The notes under the pieces were generated by a model. It made no database searches. It saw nothing but the letters and a program-made list of their open reading frames with translations, and was not told where the DNA came from. A program made the position numbers and the translations under genes. DNA of 43,542 bases from a virus, in IMG/VR virus record IMGVR_UViG_3300046660_000525, positions 1 through 43,542 of that record; one strand, 5' to 3'. Shown one piece after another: positions 1 to 7,060 of the stretch (position 1 is its first letter; the number at the start of each line of letters is the position of its first letter).

Positions 1-127
1 GGCCGTACGTCTCGGCGGTGGTCCGCATCTGGTACGGGCCCTGCGTCTCGGAGATCCGCTTGCGGAACGGGGCGCACTGCCGGTCGAGGACCATCGTGTC
101 GACGACCCGGGTGAGGGGCTGTCGGCA
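1..127. repeat. Terminal direct repeat, left copy (assembly overlap)
   Basis: Bases 1-127 are identical to 43416-43542. The overlap lies inside the DnaQ-type exonuclease gene, which reads through the join without a break. A repeat of exactly 127 bases is what a de Bruijn assembler with k=127 leaves on a closed circular contig, so this is most likely an assembly overlap and not a biological terminal redundancy. Confidence 0.95.
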
Positions 128-499
128 GATCCCTTCGAGGCTGTCGCCGAGGTGCCGGCGGCACTCGCGGTCCAGGAGGTTGAGGTCGTAGCCGCCGATG
201 TTGTGCCCGACCAACGGCACCCCGCCAGCCACGACTTCGGCGATGGCCTTCGCGATCTCGGCAACGCCCTGCTCGGCGGGCATGCCGTGCTTGGCCGCGT
301 ACTCGTCAGTGATCTTGTGCACTGCGATGGCGCCCGGCTCCATCGGGATGCCTGGGTTGAGGAGCCAGGTACGAACGTCAGGAGTGCGGCCGACGCCGCC
401 GAGGATCAGGGCGCAGGTGACGATGCGGGCCGTCTCAGAGTCCTTGTCGCTGGACTCGAAGTCGAGTGCCGCCATGTGCTCCAGGTGCCAGGAGGTCAC
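1..499 (-). CDS. DnaQ-type 3'-5' exonuclease, 5' part (gene split by contig ends)
   Basis: This is the N-terminal part of a DEDDh-type exonuclease that continues at 43415 down to 43081, for 277 residues in all. The GTG at 499 overlaps the stop of the ERF gene as GTGA and starts MTSWHLEH; an ATG at 475 is the alternative. ExoI is D13-x-E15 in LDFES, ExoII is D105 in GHNIGGYD, and ExoIII is H175-x4-D180 in HGAEYD, so the catalytic set is complete. Known role of the fold: magnesium-dependent removal of nucleotides from 3' ends. Its place after ERF and YqaJ suggests phage recombination or replication; proofreading is less likely because there is no polymerase gene. Confidence 0.93.
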   Translation of the reverse strand, partial: MTSWHLEHMAALDFESSDKDSETARIVTCALILGGVGRTPDVRTWLLNPGIPMEPGAIAVHKITDEYAAKHGMPAEQGVAEIAKAIAEVVAGGVPLVGHNIGGYDLNLLDRECRRHLGDSLEGICRQPLTRVVDTMVLDRQCAPFRKRISETQGPYQMRTTAETYG

Positions 500-1275
500 T
501 GGGCACCGCCCGTGCGCTCCTTGTAGATCCGCGGTCCCAGCGAGTCCAGCGTCTCCATCTCGCCGGTCTCGTTGGCGACCTTGTTGCTCAGCATCCGCAG
601 GTTCGAGACCTCGTAGCCGATCTGCTGGATCCGCGCTGCAGACGTCTTCGGGTTGAGGATCTCGTCGCGGTACGACTCCGCGGACCGGGCCGGAGCCTCG
701 ATGCCACGCTCGATCCGGTCCGAGTCCGGCTCCGTGTCGTGCGTCGGCGTTAGACCGAAGCCCAGCAGCAGCGTCCGCAGCGCGACGGACTGCGCCTTCG
801 TCGTCGACTTGTCCGCGGTGTCGAGGGCTTCGCCCATCGTCTGAAGGGTGAACGTGTCACCCATCGGCCCCATGATTGTCCAGGTGACGAGGACGGAGCA
901 CTCCCGCATCGTGCCGCCGGACTTGGTGTTCTTCGTGCCGTACGTCGCTTCGACCTTCGAGGACATGACGTGCACGCCGTGCTTCAGCGTGACTGGGCCG
1001 AACACGTTGACGACGGTGTCGACGCCACGGAAGTTGAAGCGGGTGCCGGACTGGTTGTACAACTCGCCCTTGCCGATGGCGCGGATGTCGCGGCGGACGC
1101 GGAGCCACGCCACGCCCACGGGGACCTGCTCCGGGTCGTCGTCGCCGGGCTCGTAGTCGGCCATCGGGTCTACCAGGGGCGCGGCGCCGTCCGGGTCGGC
1201 CGGATACTCGTGCTCGTCGGTCTCCGGCAGGGTGCGGCCGGCTGCCGCGGCTGCGTTCTCTCGCAGGCCTCCCAT
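496..1275 (-). CDS. erf: ERF-family single-strand annealing protein
   Basis: 259 residues from the ATG at 1275; a GTG at 1284 in the same frame is possible. The core has the ERF signature: FNFRGVDTVVNVFGPV, then KHGVHV, then GEALDTADKSTTKAQSVALR and a short GLTPT tail of the domain. ERF proteins pair complementary single strands during phage recombination. It sits directly downstream of the YqaJ nuclease, as in the classic exonuclease plus annealing-protein pair, and its stop overlaps the GTG of the DnaQ-type exonuclease. The first 40 residues are acidic and rich in Asp, Pro and Glu and probably disordered. Confidence 0.93.
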   Translation of the reverse strand: MGGLRENAAAAAGRTLPETDEHEYPADPDGAAPLVDPMADYEPGDDDPEQVPVGVAWLRVRRDIRAIGKGELYNQSGTRFNFRGVDTVVNVFGPVTLKHGVHVMSSKVEATYGTKNTKSGGTMRECSVLVTWTIMGPMGDTFTLQTMGEALDTADKSTTKAQSVALRTLLLGFGLTPTHDTEPDSDRIERGIEAPARSAESYRDEILNPKTSAARIQQIGYEVSNLRMLSNKVANETGEMETLDSLGPRIYKERTGGAQ

Positions 1276-1276
1276 G

Positions 1277-2314
1277 TCACACACCGCCCTTGTACTGCTT
1301 GGCGATGTCGATCCGCTCGGACGGCGTCGTCGTGACGCACGCGGCGTAGGCGTCCGGCCAGCGCTCGGCGAGCTGCTCCAGGTCCACGGCCGGGCGGCCG
1401 TTGGTGGGCTCCAGGGAGTAGGCACGCTCGCCGCCGATCAGCGCGGACTGCGCGTCGCCGAGGGCGGCGATCATGCGGGCCTTCGCCGCGGCCTTCGCCT
1501 TCTTCTCCTTGGACTCGGCCTTCTGGTGGGTGCCGTAGTCCAGGAGCGCGTCGAGGGCGTCGTCATGGCGGTCGACGTCGACAGCGCCGGAGCGCGTCGG
1601 GTGCAGGCGCCGGAACAGCCGCGTCAGGGCCTCGCCGTCGCCGGTCGGCTCCGGCGGCACCTGTGCCTGCACGTGGTCGAACCAGAACTTGTCAACGGCG
1701 GTGGTGATGTCGTCGATGACGTCCGTGTACTGGTCGGCGCGGATGGTGCCCTGGTGGTACTCGTTGCCGCCGATCAGGACGGCGTAGTGCATGTGCTCGT
1801 AGCCGTTGACGGCGATCTGGTGGAGCACCTGCGCGGTGACGTCGTCGGGGGCCCCGGAATGCCACTGCACGGCCTTGAAAGCGGACCGGGTCTTGACCTC
1901 CAGCGCACACGGGGCCTGCTCGTCAGAGTCGAGCGGGCACTCAGTGACGCGCCGGTCCAGGGTGGTCATCCAGTGCGGGTGGTCCTGGTGGGCGACAAGG
2001 CCGACGCGGCGGATCACAGACCGGTTCTGCATGGCCCAACGGCGGGCAACGGCCTCTTCGTTGACGGTGCCCCAGTAGGCGGCCTCGCCCGCGTCGTCGA
2101 CGTCGCGGCCGATCTTGTCGTAGTAGACCTTGAGCGGCGGGGTGTAGTCGACGAGGCCGAGGATCGCGGGGACGTCGCTGGAACCGATGCCGGAGCGGCG
2201 GGCGGCGAGCCAGTCGGCGCGGTCGGCGGTGGCGGGGAGGATGAGGCGGCCGGTCGGTGTGACTCGGCGGCCGGCGGCCGGGGCCGAAGCCCCGACCTGC
2301 GCGGTGGTCGTCAT
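1277..2314 (-). CDS. YqaJ-type viral recombination nuclease
   Basis: 345 residues from the ATG at 2314, which shares one base with the upstream stop (TGATG). The N-terminal part has RRSGIGSSDVPAILGL and the middle has CALEVKTRSA, the E-x-K of the PD-(D/E)XK nuclease core, followed by QVLHQIAVNG. These are features of the YqaJ/lambda-Exo-like family, which resects double-strand ends for a partner annealing protein. The partner is the ERF gene, whose start lies right at this gene's stop. The C-terminal 90 residues are charged and helical. An N-terminal extension to 2362 is possible in frame but would overlap the upstream gene more. Confidence 0.9.
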   Translation of the reverse strand: MTTTAQVGASAPAAGRRVTPTGRLILPATADRADWLAARRSGIGSSDVPAILGLVDYTPPLKVYYDKIGRDVDDAGEAAYWGTVNEEAVARRWAMQNRSVIRRVGLVAHQDHPHWMTTLDRRVTECPLDSDEQAPCALEVKTRSAFKAVQWHSGAPDDVTAQVLHQIAVNGYEHMHYAVLIGGNEYHQGTIRADQYTDVIDDITTAVDKFWFDHVQAQVPPEPTGDGEALTRLFRRLHPTRSGAVDVDRHDDALDALLDYGTHQKAESKEKKAKAAAKARMIAALGDAQSALIGGERAYSLEPTNGRPAVDLEQLAERWPDAYAACVTTTPSERIDIAKQYKGGV

Positions 2315-2565
2315 CAGGCGGTACCGCCCTTCGGCTGCGGCTTCACACCGGACGCCGCGCACCAGGCTTCGGCGTCCCGCTGCGGAAGCCCGCTCTCGGG
2401 TTCGCCGTCCAGCGCGGCACTCATGGCGGTGATGGCGGCGTGGGCGAGGGTGGCGTGCACCTGCGCGGCGGCGAGGATCGCGACCACGTCGGTGCCCTCC
2501 TGGTGGCCGTCGCGGACCTCGCCCAACAGCTTCTCGGCGCGGATGTAGTGCTCGGGGCCGGTCAT
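2314..2565 (-). CDS. Small conserved early protein
   Basis: 83 residues from the ATG at 2565, which overlaps the upstream stop as ATGA. It has a helical core with AQVHATLAHAAITAMSAAL and a Gly/Pro-rich C-terminus. I recognise the type as common in recombination operons of actinophages, but no function is known to me. Coupling at both ends shows that it is translated as part of the early operon. Confidence 0.8.
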   Translation of the reverse strand: MTGPEHYIRAEKLLGEVRDGHQEGTDVVAILAAAQVHATLAHAAITAMSAALDGEPESGLPQRDAEAWCAASGVKPQPKGGTA

Positions 2566-3470
2566 GAGCGGCCGTCCTTCCGGGAGTTCAGGGTGAAGAC
2601 ACGGCCCGTCGGCAGGTCGTGCAGCGTCAGCAGCCCTCGATGGGCGCGCTGGGAGAGGAAGTTGCGGGCGTCGGAGCGGTAGAGGCCGCGGGCGTAGCGG
2701 GCGAGGTAGAGGTGCTGGACGCGCTTCGGGGTCCACTCGCCTTGCCACTGGCGGATCGCGGTGTCGAGGACGTTGTTCCAGTCGTCCGGCCAGATGAGGG
2801 TCTTCTCGGCGGGAGTGGCCGTCGTCGCCGGAGCGGTGGCCTTCTCCTCGGCGGGCGTGGTCTCCGCGAGGAACGCGGCCACCTTCGGGAACTGGGCATC
2901 GACCGAACGACGGACGGCCTGCTCCTCGGCGGACTCGTCCTCGCGCAGGGCCTGCGTCGGGGCGAACAGTGCAGTCAGCTTGTCCACCGAGGTCTCAGCC
3001 TTCGGCGTCAACGCGAACGCGATCGGGTGCTCGTCGACCGACCGCTCGAACTCGGCGAGCCGGGCCCGCAGCTGCGCGGCTTCCGCCTCAACGTCCAGTA
3101 GACGGCGCAGAACTGGGGCCATCCGCTCCCCCATGTAGGAGGAGAGGTTCATGCAGTAGAGGTCTTCCCACGTGGGGTGCTCGTGGTTGCGCCGGTTGGC
3201 GATCGACTGGCCGAAGGAGACGATCAGTCCGGTAGTGGCGGGCTTCGCGTCGCCGAGCTGCTCGTCCAGAGCCGTGCACTGCTCGGGAGACAGCTCCGCC
3301 GGGGCGGCATTGAACCGCTCGCGCAGCCGTGTCAGCTCGGCCGCCGTCTCCGGCGTCTGGAGCATGCCCGTCGCGTCCAGCGCCATCGCCCAACCCGCAG
3401 GCGTCTGCTTCCCGTTCGCCATCGCGCGGGCAATCACGTCCGCCGCGGCGTTCACCGACCGGGCGATCAC
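2562..3470 (-). CDS. Hypothetical early protein with central coiled coil
   Basis: 302 residues from the GTG at 3470, which overlaps the upstream stop (GTGA). Residues 1-100 are helical. A central segment with LRRLLDVEAEAAQLRARL is a likely coiled coil. An Ala/Thr/Glu linker follows, and then a compact C-terminal domain beginning WPDDWNNVLDTAIRQW and ending VFTLNSRK. The C-terminal part, with QHLYLARYARGLYRSDARN, could be a small winged-helix fold, but this is only an impression. Function unknown; it lies upstream of the recombination genes in the same operon. Confidence 0.8.
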   Translation of the reverse strand: MIARSVNAAADVIARAMANGKQTPAGWAMALDATGMLQTPETAAELTRLRERFNAAPAELSPEQCTALDEQLGDAKPATTGLIVSFGQSIANRRNHEHPTWEDLYCMNLSSYMGERMAPVLRRLLDVEAEAAQLRARLAEFERSVDEHPIAFALTPKAETSVDKLTALFAPTQALREDESAEEQAVRRSVDAQFPKVAAFLAETTPAEEKATAPATTATPAEKTLIWPDDWNNVLDTAIRQWQGEWTPKRVQHLYLARYARGLYRSDARNFLSQRAHRGLLTLHDLPTGRVFTLNSRKDGRS

Positions 3471-3859
3471 GCGGCCACCGCCGAAGGGGCCTCGTCGACG
3501 GCCTGCGGCGTCTCGGCCTGCTCCCTCGTCAACGGCACGCGGAAACCACTGAGGCTGAGCGGCACCCCTCGGAAGACGCCGGAGGCGTCCAGCCACACAC
3601 TCCCTCCCGAGGCGTTCAGCGTGATCGGGTTGGTCGGGAGCTGGAGCGCGGTGCGCCACGCCTCGAAGTGCGAGGGGTGATCCAACTGGAGGTTGAAGCC
3701 CTCGGTGCCGGAGGAGTAGATCGTGACGTACGGCTTCGGGAGGGAGGGGAACATCTTGATCAGCGCGAAGAGCGCCTCGACGGCGACCGTCTGCTCGACG
3801 AGCTGTCCGGGATCCGGCGCGGTGAGCTGCGCCGCCGGTTGAGTAGTCTCGGTGGTCAC
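3467..3859 (-). CDS. Hypothetical early protein
   Basis: 130 residues from the GTG at 3859, which has AGAGG six bases upstream. The N-terminus is Thr/Gln/Pro-rich, followed by a likely compact alpha/beta domain (LFALIKMFPSLPKPYVTIY, then LQLDHPSHFEAWRTAL). The C-terminus is Pro/Ala-rich. I see no catalytic motif. The stop overlaps the next gene's GTG. Function unknown. Confidence 0.75.
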   Translation of the reverse strand: MTTETTQPAAQLTAPDPGQLVEQTVAVEALFALIKMFPSLPKPYVTIYSSGTEGFNLQLDHPSHFEAWRTALQLPTNPITLNASGGSVWLDASGVFRGVPLSLSGFRVPLTREQAETPQAVDEAPSAVAA

Positions 3860-3954
3860 GGTGACCTCTGCTTTCACTTGGTGGTGGAGGTGCCGAGTCG
3901 CGGGGTCGCTCAGGCCGGGAAGTCGGAGCGGCCCTTCGGCGCGTTCAGGGGGGA

Positions 3955-4179
3955 TCAGGCAGACGGCGCGAGGGCGGCCTGCTCGGCGTGCCAGGCCTCG
4001 CACTTCGGCAGGGAGAAGCGGCGCCCACGACCCGCGAAGGGCTCCTCGGGCATCCCGTCCTCGATCCAGCGGAGGATCTGCCAGTCCGAGACGTCGTAGT
4101 ACGTCTCGATCTGCTTCTGGCTGAGAAGGGGGATGAGACCGGCCGGTAGGGGGGCGACTCGGTCAGTCTTCTTCGGCAT
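3955..4179 (-). CDS. MerR-like HTH protein, candidate excisionase (Xis/RDF)
   Basis: 74 residues with one winged-helix HTH of the excisionase type: LLSQKQIETYYDVSDWQILRW, then EDGMP, then GRGRRFSLPKCEAW. Proteins of this size and fold act as recombination directionality factors or small regulators; they bend DNA by cooperative binding to short direct repeats. It overlaps the 3' end of the Cro-like gene by 17 bases and is the second gene of the early operon, where Xis is expected. The 10-bp-period arrays at 4570-4599 and in attP (7101-7195) are the obvious candidate targets. The RDF role is inferred; a purely regulatory role is possible. Confidence 0.7.
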   Translation of the reverse strand: MPKKTDRVAPLPAGLIPLLSQKQIETYYDVSDWQILRWIEDGMPEEPFAGRGRRFSLPKCEAWHAEQAALAPSA

Positions 4180-4477
4180 GGGACCTTGACCTTTCTACTG
4201 TCACAGTCAAATGTGGGGGCATGGCAAAGAGGTCCTGGAGGGGTGCGTTCGTCCTCCTGTGCAGCGCTTCGGCGATGCGCCAGGCCGTTTCCATTTCGCA
4301 CCGGTCGCGGGCGGTCTTGCCGCGTCCAGTGAGGCGTCCGACGGTGGCCGGGCTGACGCCCTTGCCCGTCGGATCCACCTCCTTCGTCGCCTCCGCGAGC
4401 TCCGGGCCGGAGAGGCCGGCGGCTCGCATTGCGGCTCTGAGTGGCTGGCCTTCGCCCTTGCGGTGCAGCTTTGGCAT
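4163..4477 (-). CDS. Cro-like XRE-family HTH regulator, first early gene
   Basis: 104 residues with a helix-turn-helix of XRE type: LRAAMRAAGLSGPELAEAT, then VSPATVGRLTGRG, then TAWRIAEALHRRT. It diverges from the repressor at 4746 and is the first gene behind the promoter at 4535-4564, the position of cro in lambdoid and actinobacterial phages. Its C-terminal codons contain the third operator copy (4193-4209), so the DNA there has two jobs. The Cro role is inferred from position and fold. Confidence 0.8.
   Translation of the reverse strand: MPKLHRKGEGQPLRAAMRAAGLSGPELAEATKEVDPTGKGVSPATVGRLTGRGKTARDRCEMETAWRIAEALHRRTNAPLQDLFAMPPHLTVTVERSRSHAEED
4193..4209 (+). promoter_or_regulatory. Operator candidate 1
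   Basis: TTCTACTGTCACAGTCA matches operator candidate 2 (4536-4552) in 15 of 17 bases and candidate 3 (4698-4714) in 13 of 17. All three are in the same orientation and fit TTYTACWNTCACNNKCA. This copy lies in the 3' end of the Cro-like gene, just upstream of the Xis-type gene start at 4179, and could act as a secondary control site. Confidence 0.55.
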
Positions 4478-4534
4478 GTGGACCCCGTGCCGGGTGGTGG
4501 CTGTGTGACACCCCCGGTGTGGGGTGCTGTGACA

Positions 4535-4564
4535 TTTTTACAGTCACAGTCACAACGTCGTCAA
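4535..4564 (-). promoter_or_regulatory. Early (PR-like) promoter candidate
   Basis: On the minus strand a -35 of TTGACG (4559-4564) is followed after 18 bases by TAAAAA (4535-4540); TGTAAA at 16 bases is an alternative -10. It points at the Cro-like gene and the whole early operon. The -10 region lies under operator candidate 2 and inside the inverted repeat CTGTGAC-N9-GTCACAG (4527-4549), a layout expected for repression. Confidence 0.55.
4536..4552 (+). promoter_or_regulatory. Operator candidate 2
   Basis: TTTTACAGTCACAGTCA covers the -10 region of the early promoter. The flanking bases form an inverted repeat with 7-base arms and a 9-base spacer (4527-4533 and 4543-4549). The same 9-base spacer separates the arms of the 4696-4726 inverted repeat. 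A dimeric XRE repressor bound here would block early transcription. Confidence 0.6.
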
Positions 4565-4569
4565 CGGTT

Positions 4570-4599
4570 TCGCCGAGTCTCGCCGAGATTCGCCGAGTA
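4570..4599. repeat. 10-bp-period tandem array upstream of early promoter
   Basis: Three units of TCGCCGAG-N2 stand exactly 10 bp apart, directly upstream of the -35 of the early promoter. Read on the minus strand they are CTCGGCGA-N2, the same unit as the tandem arrays inside attP at 7101-7140 and 7166-7195. One helical turn per unit points to cooperative binding of a small protein along one DNA face. Confidence 0.75.
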
Positions 4600-4695
4600 A
4601 CCCACGATCTTCGAATGAGTGTTCTATTCTCGGTGCATATGCAGTTCACCACGGCGCGTGGCGGGGAGGTCGCGCGCTGCGATACATCGCGCCAT

Positions 4696-4726
4696 GCTTC
4701 TACTTTCACTTGCAAAAAGTAGAAGC
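4696..4726 (+). promoter_or_regulatory. Repressor-gene operator (inverted repeat) with promoter
   Basis: Perfect inverted repeat GCTTCTACTTT (4696-4706) / AAAGTAGAAGC (4716-4726) with a 9-base spacer; it contains operator candidate 3 (4698-4714). A plausible promoter overlaps it: -35 TTGCAA at 4710-4715, 18 bases, -10 CAATCT at 4734-4739. That would start transcription at about the GTG at 4746 and give a leaderless message. Binding here would autoregulate the repressor. Confidence 0.6.
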
Positions 4727-4745
4727 GGACGGGCAATCTGAGCGC

Positions 4746-5108
4746 GTGGAAAACCAGGAGCAGCCCGGCGAGACGTTCGCGGAGGTGCTCGCTGAGCTGA
4801 TGGACGAGTACCGCGTCAGCCAAAGCGACATCTCGCGAGCCATCGACGGCTCCCCCTCCACGGTGAGCCTCTGGTTGCGCGGGCAGCGAACCCCGCGCAA
4901 CGACACGATCAGGAAGATCGCCGAGGCTTACCCGAAGTACAGCGTCAAGCGCCTGACTGAAGCGGCTGGCCGCAAGGCTCCGGCGCCACTGACACCTGAC
5001 CGCAGGGAGCGGGTCCTCGACATCTTCGACCAGCTGACGGAAGAACAGCAGGAGATGATGTTGATTACAGGGAAGGCGCTCGCGGACAGTAACCGCGAGC
5101 AGAACTGA
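4746..5108 (+). CDS. XRE-family phage repressor
   Basis: 120 residues from the GTG at 4746. The HTH is typical: FAEVLAELMDEYRVSQSDIS, then AIDGSPSTVSLWLRGQRTPR, followed by TIRKIAEAYP. The C-terminal 50 residues (RERVLDIFDQLTEEQQEMM) look like a helical dimerisation segment. There is no peptidase domain, so release by RecA-type self-cleavage is unlikely. I chose GTG 4746 over an in-frame TTG at 4710 because the TTG lies inside the perfect inverted repeat and likely -35. Divergence from the Cro-like gene and proximity to integrase and attP make it the immunity repressor by position. Confidence 0.8.
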   Translation: MENQEQPGETFAEVLAELMDEYRVSQSDISRAIDGSPSTVSLWLRGQRTPRNDTIRKIAEAYPKYSVKRLTEAAGRKAPAPLTPDRRERVLDIFDQLTEEQQEMMLITGKALADSNREQN

Positions 5109-5171
5109 CATAGCGTCATAAACGCGCGTACAACCCTTGCCTGGGCTGAATGGTCTCAGCTAAACGGACTC

Positions 5172-5188
5172 AATCACTCTCGGTGATT
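5172..5188. promoter_or_regulatory. Inverted repeat between repressor and next gene
   Basis: AATCAC-TCTCG-GTGATT, with 6-base arms and a 5-base loop, lies in the 204-bp non-coding stretch 5109-5312. It could be an operator or a weak hairpin. I see no convincing promoter or terminator in the rest of this stretch. Confidence 0.35.
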
Positions 5189-5312
5189 CTGTGTGCGCGG
5201 ATCTTGCACAGAGTGGTCGCATATTCCACCAAGTCGGGGTAGTTTCGAGCGCACGGCCGATGTCCTCCCCCTTTGGCCCTCGATAGCCACACGTGTATCA
5301 GGGGGGACCGCC

Positions 5313-5564
5313 ATGTGCATCCGCGTCCAGTACGCACCGCGTCACGAGCTCGACGAGCCGTGGGACGCGTCCCGCCAACTGATCACCATCCCAGGCGAGT
5401 TGAAGGGCAACTTCGCCCTTCGAGCCGTCCGCGCCGTACTCACCGAGCTCGACATCGAGCAGGATGAAGACGGCGCACGGTGCTGGTGCGGGGAGCTCAT
5501 CAGACTCCTCGCGTACATACCTCAGCAGCGAAAGAACGACGAGGTGATCAACCTTGGCGCCTAA
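5313..5564 (+). CDS. Small conserved CWCGE-motif protein
   Basis: 83 residues from an ATG preceded by a run AGGGGGGA. A pattern I recognise from small Streptomyces proteins: MCIRVQYAPRHELDEPWDAS at the start, ALRAVRAVLTEL in the middle, CWCGELIRLL and PQQRKNDEVINLGA at the end. The CWC could bind metal, but two cysteines are not enough for a full site in a monomer. It lies between repressor and integrase on the same strand, and its last codons carry the ribosome site and TTG start of the next gene. Function unknown. Confidence 0.8.
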   Translation: MCIRVQYAPRHELDEPWDASRQLITIPGELKGNFALRAVRAVLTELDIEQDEDGARCWCGELIRLLAYIPQQRKNDEVINLGA

Positions 5565-5787
5565 GCCTGTGATTGAGCAGGTCCCCAGTCGCACATGCGG
5601 CTGCTACGACTGCCTGATCGACTACCCATCGTCGACATACGGCTTCCGCCCTCCACGGACCGAATGCAACGGCCCGTGGAACGTGCGATACCGCAGCACA
5701 GACGGCAGACTGCGTTTGAAGCGGCTCCCCAACCGCAAGGACGCGCAGCTGTTCGCCACGACGGGAGCGAGGCGCAATGCCTCGTAG
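5554..5787 (+). CDS. Stand-alone paralogue of the integrase N-terminal domain
   Basis: 77 residues from a TTG at 5554 with GAGGTGAT upstream; it overlaps the previous stop and the integrase start. It matches the first 65 residues of the integrase next to it: both have CGC-x2-CL-x2-YP, YG-x-R-x-PR-x2-C, then G-x-W-x2-RYR. Such an N-terminal segment should contact arm-type sites in attP. The protein ends soon after, with no core-binding or catalytic domain. Possible roles are an excision factor, an integration modulator that competes for arm sites, or a duplicated remnant. The intact frame and good start signals argue against decay. Confidence 0.8.
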   Translation: MAPKPVIEQVPSRTCGCYDCLIDYPSSTYGFRPPRTECNGPWNVRYRSTDGRLRLKRLPNRKDAQLFATTGARRNAS

Positions 5788-7060
5788 GGCCGCGAACAAC
5801 CCCCGCCAGATCCGCAGCAAGGTGTGCGGCTGCGTCCTCTGCCTGGAGGAGTACCCGCCGGACGAGTACGGCGAGCGCCGGCCTCGCCGTGACTGCGTCG
5901 GATCGTGGCAGGCCCGGTACCGCGATCCGACCGGGAAGCAGAAGTCCAGGAACTTTCCGATCAAGGACGGCGGCAAGGCCGCCGCGGAAGCCTTCCTCGA
6001 CGAGACACGTACCGCCGTCCGCCAGCGCACCTACCGAGACCCCGAGCGAGGAAAGATCACGCTGGGCAAGTGGTGGGGCGAGTTCTGGGAGGTCGAGCAG
6101 AAGAAGGGCCGGCCCACCACGAGGAACCGGAAGTTGGGCCTATGGACGGCCCACATCGAGCCCAAGTGGAGCGGCTACCGGCTGATCGACCTGGAGTACA
6201 TGGTCCTTCAACAGTGGCTCACCCGCGACGTGAAGGGCTACGAGACCCAGAAGAAGACCAAGGAGCTGCTCGTCGCGCTCCTGGATGCGGCGATCAGGGA
6301 CGGCGAGCGGATCACGTCCAACCCTGCGGCCCACCTGGAGCCCACGGCCGCGAAGATCGTCAAGCATCCCGACGACCTCAAGCCACCGACGGAGGCCCAG
6401 TACACGCTCATCCACGCGGCGCTGCCCGCGTACTACCAAGTGATCTTCCGGGACTGGGCCAACGAGACGGGCATGCGGCCGGGGGAGTACGCCGGCCTCC
6501 GTGAGCACTGCATCGACGAGGAGGAGCGCATCGCCTACATCAAGGAGATTCTCATCCTCGACGGTGGCCGTCTGCGCCGTCAGGCGGCTCCCAAGACGGA
6601 CGCCGGATTTCGGGGCGTGCCCCTGACCGATCGTGCGTGGGGCGCGTACCTGTTCATGAAGCAGAAGTGGAAGCCGCTGCGGACGCGCTCCGCGATCGGT
6701 GACGGGTTCGACCTCCACCTTGAGGAGCTCGTGCTCCGCGGTCCGAGGGGTGCGGCGCTCAACGAGAACAACCTCCGTCGGCCGTGGCGGAGGGCGTGCG
6801 ATCAGGCCGGGGTGTCGCGGGAGTTCGTCGACCCGGAGACCGGGCGCTCGCAGTGGTGGCCGCGGATCTACGAGTACCGGCACGACGTGAGCAGCCGGTT
6901 GCACCACGCGGGCGTGAAGGAAGTGGACACTCAGGCGTTCCTCGGTCAGCGGCGCGGCGGCAAGGTGACGTGGCTGTACACCCACGAGAGCGAGGGCGCA
7001 CGCGAGAACGTGCGTGCCGCGCTGAATGGGGAGGGAAGTGGACTCCGCGCCGTGCAGTGA
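5777..7060 (+). CDS. int: Tyrosine integrase
   Basis: 427 residues; GCGAGG lies just upstream of the ATG. Domains: cysteine-rich N-terminal arm-binding segment (C17, C19, C22, C40, then GSWQARYRD), core-binding domain at about 92-190 and catalytic domain at about 200-415. Catalytic residues visible are R234 (TGMRPGEY), K273 (APKTDAGFRG), R368 and Y401 (WLYTHES). The usual first histidine of box II is tyrosine (Y365-x2-R368-H369) and the usual LGH is LGQ (Q391). Role: recombination between attP just downstream and a host tRNA gene. The frame is complete. Confidence 0.95.
   Translation: MPRRAANNPRQIRSKVCGCVLCLEEYPPDEYGERRPRRDCVGSWQARYRDPTGKQKSRNFPIKDGGKAAAEAFLDETRTAVRQRTYRDPERGKITLGKWWGEFWEVEQKKGRPTTRNRKLGLWTAHIEPKWSGYRLIDLEYMVLQQWLTRDVKGYETQKKTKELLVALLDAAIRDGERITSNPAAHLEPTAAKIVKHPDDLKPPTEAQYTLIHAALPAYYQVIFRDWANETGMRPGEYAGLREHCIDEEERIAYIKEILILDGGRLRRQAAPKTDAGFRGVPLTDRAWGAYLFMKQKWKPLRTRSAIGDGFDLHLEELVLRGPRGAALNENNLRRPWRRACDQAGVSREFVDPETGRSQWWPRIYEYRHDVSSRLHHAGVKEVDTQAFLGQRRGGKVTWLYTHESEGARENVRAALNGEGSGLRAVQ

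Noticed and set aside
4710-4745. TTG at 4710 as start of the repressor
   Set aside because: It lies inside the perfect inverted repeat 4696-4726 and in a likely -35; the GTG at 4746 gives a normal repressor length.
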